Under the pieces are notes generated by a model. It searched no databases. It saw only the letters and a list, made by a program, of their open reading frames with translations, and was not told where the DNA came from. This document shows positions 1-5,797 of a DNA stretch of 5,797 bases, one piece after another (the first letter of the stretch is position 1; each line of letters starts with the position of its first letter). The position numbers and the translations under genes were made by a program. Source of the stretch: Verrucomicrobiota bacterium (GTDB taxonomy: Bacteria > Verrucomicrobiota > Verrucomicrobiia > Limisphaerales > SXQI01); NCBI GenBank assembly GCA_008933045.1, contig WBXJ01000183.1, positions 1-5,797 of the forward strand, in the 5' to 3' direction.

Positions 1-38
1 AAGTGGAAAGGGCTCCCCTGCCCTACCGCCTGAAAGCT

Positions 39-4172
<4,134 letters not shown>

Positions 4173-4196
4173 TCCCCTTCCCTAAAGTATTTCGCA

Positions 4197-4232
4197 CGGC
4201 TGGAACCGAAGGGTTCCAGCCGTTTTTCTTTT
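4197..4232 (+). terminator. Intrinsic terminator of the rpoC transcript
   Basis: A perfect 11-bp stem (4197-4207 paired with 4212-4222, arm CGGCTGGAACC) closes a four-base GAAG loop. It is followed at once by five T and then CTTTT (4223-4232). It begins 24 bases after the rpoC stop codon, the position expected for the end of an rpoB-rpoC operon. Read on the - strand the same stem is followed by TGCGAAATAC, not a T-run, so it should terminate mainly the rpoC side. The hairpin could still stabilise the 3' end of the convergent transcript. Confidence 0.93.
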
Positions 4233-4242
4233 AACGAGAACG

Positions 4243-5619
4243 TCAGACGAGCTTCCAACCTTGACGATAGTCGCGTTGGATAAATTTTGCTGCTTCGGGA
4301 GCGTTGGAGACGCGTAGGTTTTTGGAGTCCCATGCTAGCTTTTTGCCGACACGAAAAGCCACGTTACCGAGATGGTTCGCCTCCGTCAGGTAGCCTGCGT
4401 AGTCGAAATTGCAGGTTGTCGAAGCACCAGTTTTGCAGGCATGGATCCACTCCTCATGATGGCCGAGGGATTTAGGGATGAATTGTGGAGGCCGTTTGAA
4501 ATCGGCGAAGGTCTTCTCAGGTAGAAGGATATGCTTATCGTAATCGGCAAGCAACAGACGACCCTGAGTGCCGACAAAGAGCACGCCGCTTTCCCATTGC
4601 GGGATGCCGCGTGCCTTCCAAATCTCGGGCTTGTTCTCACCCTGATGCCAAGTGAGACGCACAGGTGGTAGCTCGCCTCGTGCACCGTATTCGTAGGTTG
4701 CAAACATGGAAGCAGGGGCGATTTCAGGATGGGGAACGGCACCACCTGCCTCAATACTGATAGGGGTTTGAAGTTTTAAGGCCCAGAAAGGAAGGTCGTT
4801 CCAATGTGAGCCTAAATCGCTCATGGTGCCGTTGCCAAAATCCCACCAACGATACCATTTGGGACCTGGAAAATAGACTTCGTGGAAGGGGCGAAATGGG
4901 GCTGGCCCCAACCAGAGGTCCCAGTCCAATCCGTTTGGCACGGGAGAGGATCCGGTTGGACGCTCGCGCACGTTGACGATGTCGTTATTCCGAGCAGCGG
5001 CCTCAGGCGATTGTAAACCCCAAGCGCGACCCACCCAGACATGAACTTCACGAACAGGACCGACGGCACCCGTTTGGATCAACTCGACGACCCGCCGGTA
5101 ATTATCCAAGGCGTGAATCTGTGTTCCCATCTGAGTGGCAACTTTGGCTTGGGCGGTGGCCTCGCGGATCTGGCGTGCCTCCCACACGTTGTAAGTCAGG
5201 GGCTTTTCGCAATACACATGCTTGCGCAATTTGAGCGCGGGGAGAGTTGCGAAGGCATGGGTATGTTCACAGGTGCTCACCACAACCGCGTCGAACTCTT
5301 TCTCGATCTCGTAGAGCTTACGAAAATCCTTGAATCGTCGGGCTCTCGGAAAGTTTTTTTGCGCCGAATCCAAGGAAACATCGGCGACATCACAGAGTGC
5401 GACGATGTTCTCGCTCTTGCCAACTTCGGCTAAATTACCCGCGCCACGCCCACCAACTCCAATGACGGCGACATTGAGTTTACTGTTAAGATTCTGGCCC
5501 CTAAGAAGGGCTGGTGCGGTGAGGGTGCCCAAGGCGGCCCCTGCTAATAGCTTCGAGAAGCCACGGCGAGAAAAACTTCCCGTCTGACGGGCGATACGTC
5601 CGGATTGATTTGGTTTCAT
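4243..5619 (-). CDS. Tat-exported Gfo/Idh/MocA-family oxidoreductase
   Basis: This is a predicted NAD(P)-dependent oxidoreductase of the glucose-fructose oxidoreductase / inositol dehydrogenase / MocA family, 458 residues from ATG 5619. The N-terminus carries a twin-arginine signal: S17-R-R-G-F-S-K, then a hydrophobic Ala/Leu stretch to about residue 39, so the protein is probably exported folded with its cofactor. The Rossmann fold follows: GxGxxG at G54, G56 and G59, and an acidic D77 after the second strand. An HTHA segment (119-122) leads to the EKP motif at 138-140, where K139 is the expected catalytic lysine. QMGTQ follows at 163-167. The C-terminal substrate domain has a Trp-rich stretch near 255-259 and the SDLGSHWND segment (267-275), with H272 a likely active-site residue. 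EKP argues against the GH109 glycosidase branch, which lacks it. The residue before EHTHA is C117, where many relatives have Pro. The substrate cannot be read from sequence; a sugar or polyol is the family expectation. An in-frame TTG at 5631 would add four residues, but it sits inside the likely ribosome binding site. The gene is convergent with rpoC, with 70 bases between the stop codons. Confidence 0.93.
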   Translation of the reverse strand: MKPNQSGRIARQTGSFSRRGFSKLLAGAALGTLTAPALLRGQNLNSKLNVAVIGVGGRGAGNLAEVGKSENIVALCDVADVSLDSAQKNFPRARRFKDFRKLYEIEKEFDAVVVSTCEHTHAFATLPALKLRKHVYCEKPLTYNVWEARQIREATAQAKVATQMGTQIHALDNYRRVVELIQTGAVGPVREVHVWVGRAWGLQSPEAAARNNDIVNVRERPTGSSPVPNGLDWDLWLGPAPFRPFHEVYFPGPKWYRWWDFGNGTMSDLGSHWNDLPFWALKLQTPISIEAGGAVPHPEIAPASMFATYEYGARGELPPVRLTWHQGENKPEIWKARGIPQWESGVLFVGTQGRLLLADYDKHILLPEKTFADFKRPPQFIPKSLGHHEEWIHACKTGASTTCNFDYAGYLTEANHLGNVAFRVGKKLAWDSKNLRVSNAPEAAKFIQRDYRQGWKLV

Positions 5620-5624
5620 AGGTT

Positions 5625-5629
5625 TCACC
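5625..5629 (-). promoter_or_regulatory. Ribosome binding site supporting the ATG 5619 start
   Basis: On the - strand GGTGA lies five bases before ATG 5619. It matches the 3' half of the GGAGGTGA anti-Shine-Dalgarno complement at workable spacing. The in-frame TTG codon (5631-5629) overlaps it, so the ATG is the better start. Confidence 0.5.
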
Positions 5630-5633
5630 AAGT

Positions 5634-5647
5634 TGTACGCGCTTACA
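5634..5647. promoter_or_regulatory. LacI/GalR-type operator dyad upstream of the oxidoreductase
   Basis: The 14-base sequence TGTACGCGCTTACA is an inverted repeat centred on CG (5640/5641), with six of seven base pairs symmetric; only 5638/5643 fails. It differs at one position from TGTAAGCGCTTACA, the ideal catabolite-responsive (cre) operator bound by CcpA, and it has the central CG typical of LacI/GalR-family sites. It ends 14 bases before ATG 5619, so a bound protein could block initiation or elongation. The dyad is directly visible; the regulator family is inferred from resemblance, and no such regulator gene is in the window. Confidence 0.5.
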
Positions 5648-5666
5648 CAGAAATTTGCACCTCACA

Positions 5667-5693
5667 ATTAATGGTGTGTCGGCGACGGTTCAA
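5667..5693 (-). promoter_or_regulatory. Weak sigma70-like promoter candidate for the oxidoreductase
   Basis: On the - strand TTGAAC (5693-5688, four of six matches to TTGACA) is followed after 15 bases by ATTAAT (5672-5667, four of six matches to TATAAT). The spacer is shorter than the usual 17, and both boxes are imperfect. Transcription would start near 5660, placing the dyad at 5634-5647 just downstream of the start point. No better -35/-10 pair was found between the gene and the right edge. Confidence 0.22.
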
Positions 5694-5721
5694 AAGTGGA
5701 ATTCTTGCCGGAACAAAAGTG
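5691..5721. repeat. Pair of CAAAAGTG direct repeats
   Basis: CAAAAGTG occurs at 5691-5698 and again at 5714-5721. The copies are 23 bases apart, about two helical turns, and each is preceded by GG two bases upstream. The first overlaps the candidate -35 box of the oxidoreductase promoter. Spacing and position would suit a tandem activator site, but two 8-base copies in an AT-richer stretch could be chance. Confidence 0.25.
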
Positions 5722-5797
5722 AACTGAAGTTTAGAGGTTGAAAGCCCCTAGAATAGCTGGCCACAGCGTTGTAGGAGGGTGCTCCAGAACCCAAAAG

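Noticed and set aside
1..38. Possible 3' end of rpoB at the left edge
   Set aside because: rpoB normally precedes rpoC, and frame 1 is open to a TGA at 31-33, five bases before ATG 39. Frame 2 is also open, to a TGA at 65-67. Neither short tail is recognisable as RpoB, so I cannot assign it.
3..38. GTG start at position 3 for rpoC
   Set aside because: It would add 12 residues with no RpoC resemblance, and its upstream context is cut off. ATG 39 or 42 gives a standard N-terminus.
4287..5587. Several 60-130-codon open frames overlapping the oxidoreductase on both strands
   Set aside because: They lie within the oxidoreductase, whose protein shows a complete set of family motifs. The overlapping translations show none.
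5749..5779. TAGAAT and GGAGGG on the + strand as promoter and ribosome binding site of a rightward gene
   Set aside because: TAGAAT has no acceptable -35 box at 16-18 bases, and the GGAGG is followed only by a GTG that overlaps it. No ATG lies within the remaining bases.
5690..5797. Open frame on the - strand running in from the right edge to a TGA at 5690-5692
   Set aside because: About 35 codons without a stop is easily chance, and the translation matches no family I recognise. It could be the end of a neighbouring gene, but nothing here decides it.

Overview
This window carries the end of an RNA polymerase operon facing an unrelated, convergent oxidoreductase gene. The + strand holds a complete or nearly complete rpoC (RNA polymerase beta' subunit, 39-4172), followed by a strong intrinsic terminator (4197-4232). 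The - strand holds one gene (4243-5619) for a Tat-exported Gfo/Idh/MocA-family oxidoreductase. Its 5' flank contains a LacI/GalR-like operator dyad and a weak candidate promoter. The last 100 or so bases hold no gene I can identify.

The organism looks like a Gram-negative bacterium of the Planctomycetota-Verrucomicrobiota-Chlamydiota group, most likely a Verrucomicrobiota member. Two things point there. The beta' protein carries a large insertion in the trigger loop, as Gram-negative lineages do, and its N-terminal wording resembles verrucomicrobial RpoC. The second gene belongs to a 'SRRxF' Tat-signal Gfo/Idh/MocA type that is heavily expanded in those phyla. Base composition is roughly balanced and codon use is not extreme. 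The assignment rests on remembered family resemblance, not on a search.

The two genes probably do not work together. rpoC is housekeeping, and its transcript would end at the hairpin in the 70-base gap between the two stop codons. The oxidoreductase reads toward rpoC and probably acts in the periplasm on a sugar or sugar-derived substrate. The dyad just upstream of its start suggests control by a LacI/GalR-type regulator, which would fit a carbohydrate gene; this is inference.

I saw no mobile element, CRISPR array, tRNA/rRNA or previously undescribed system. The best lead for a second look is the operator-like dyad at 5634-5647.
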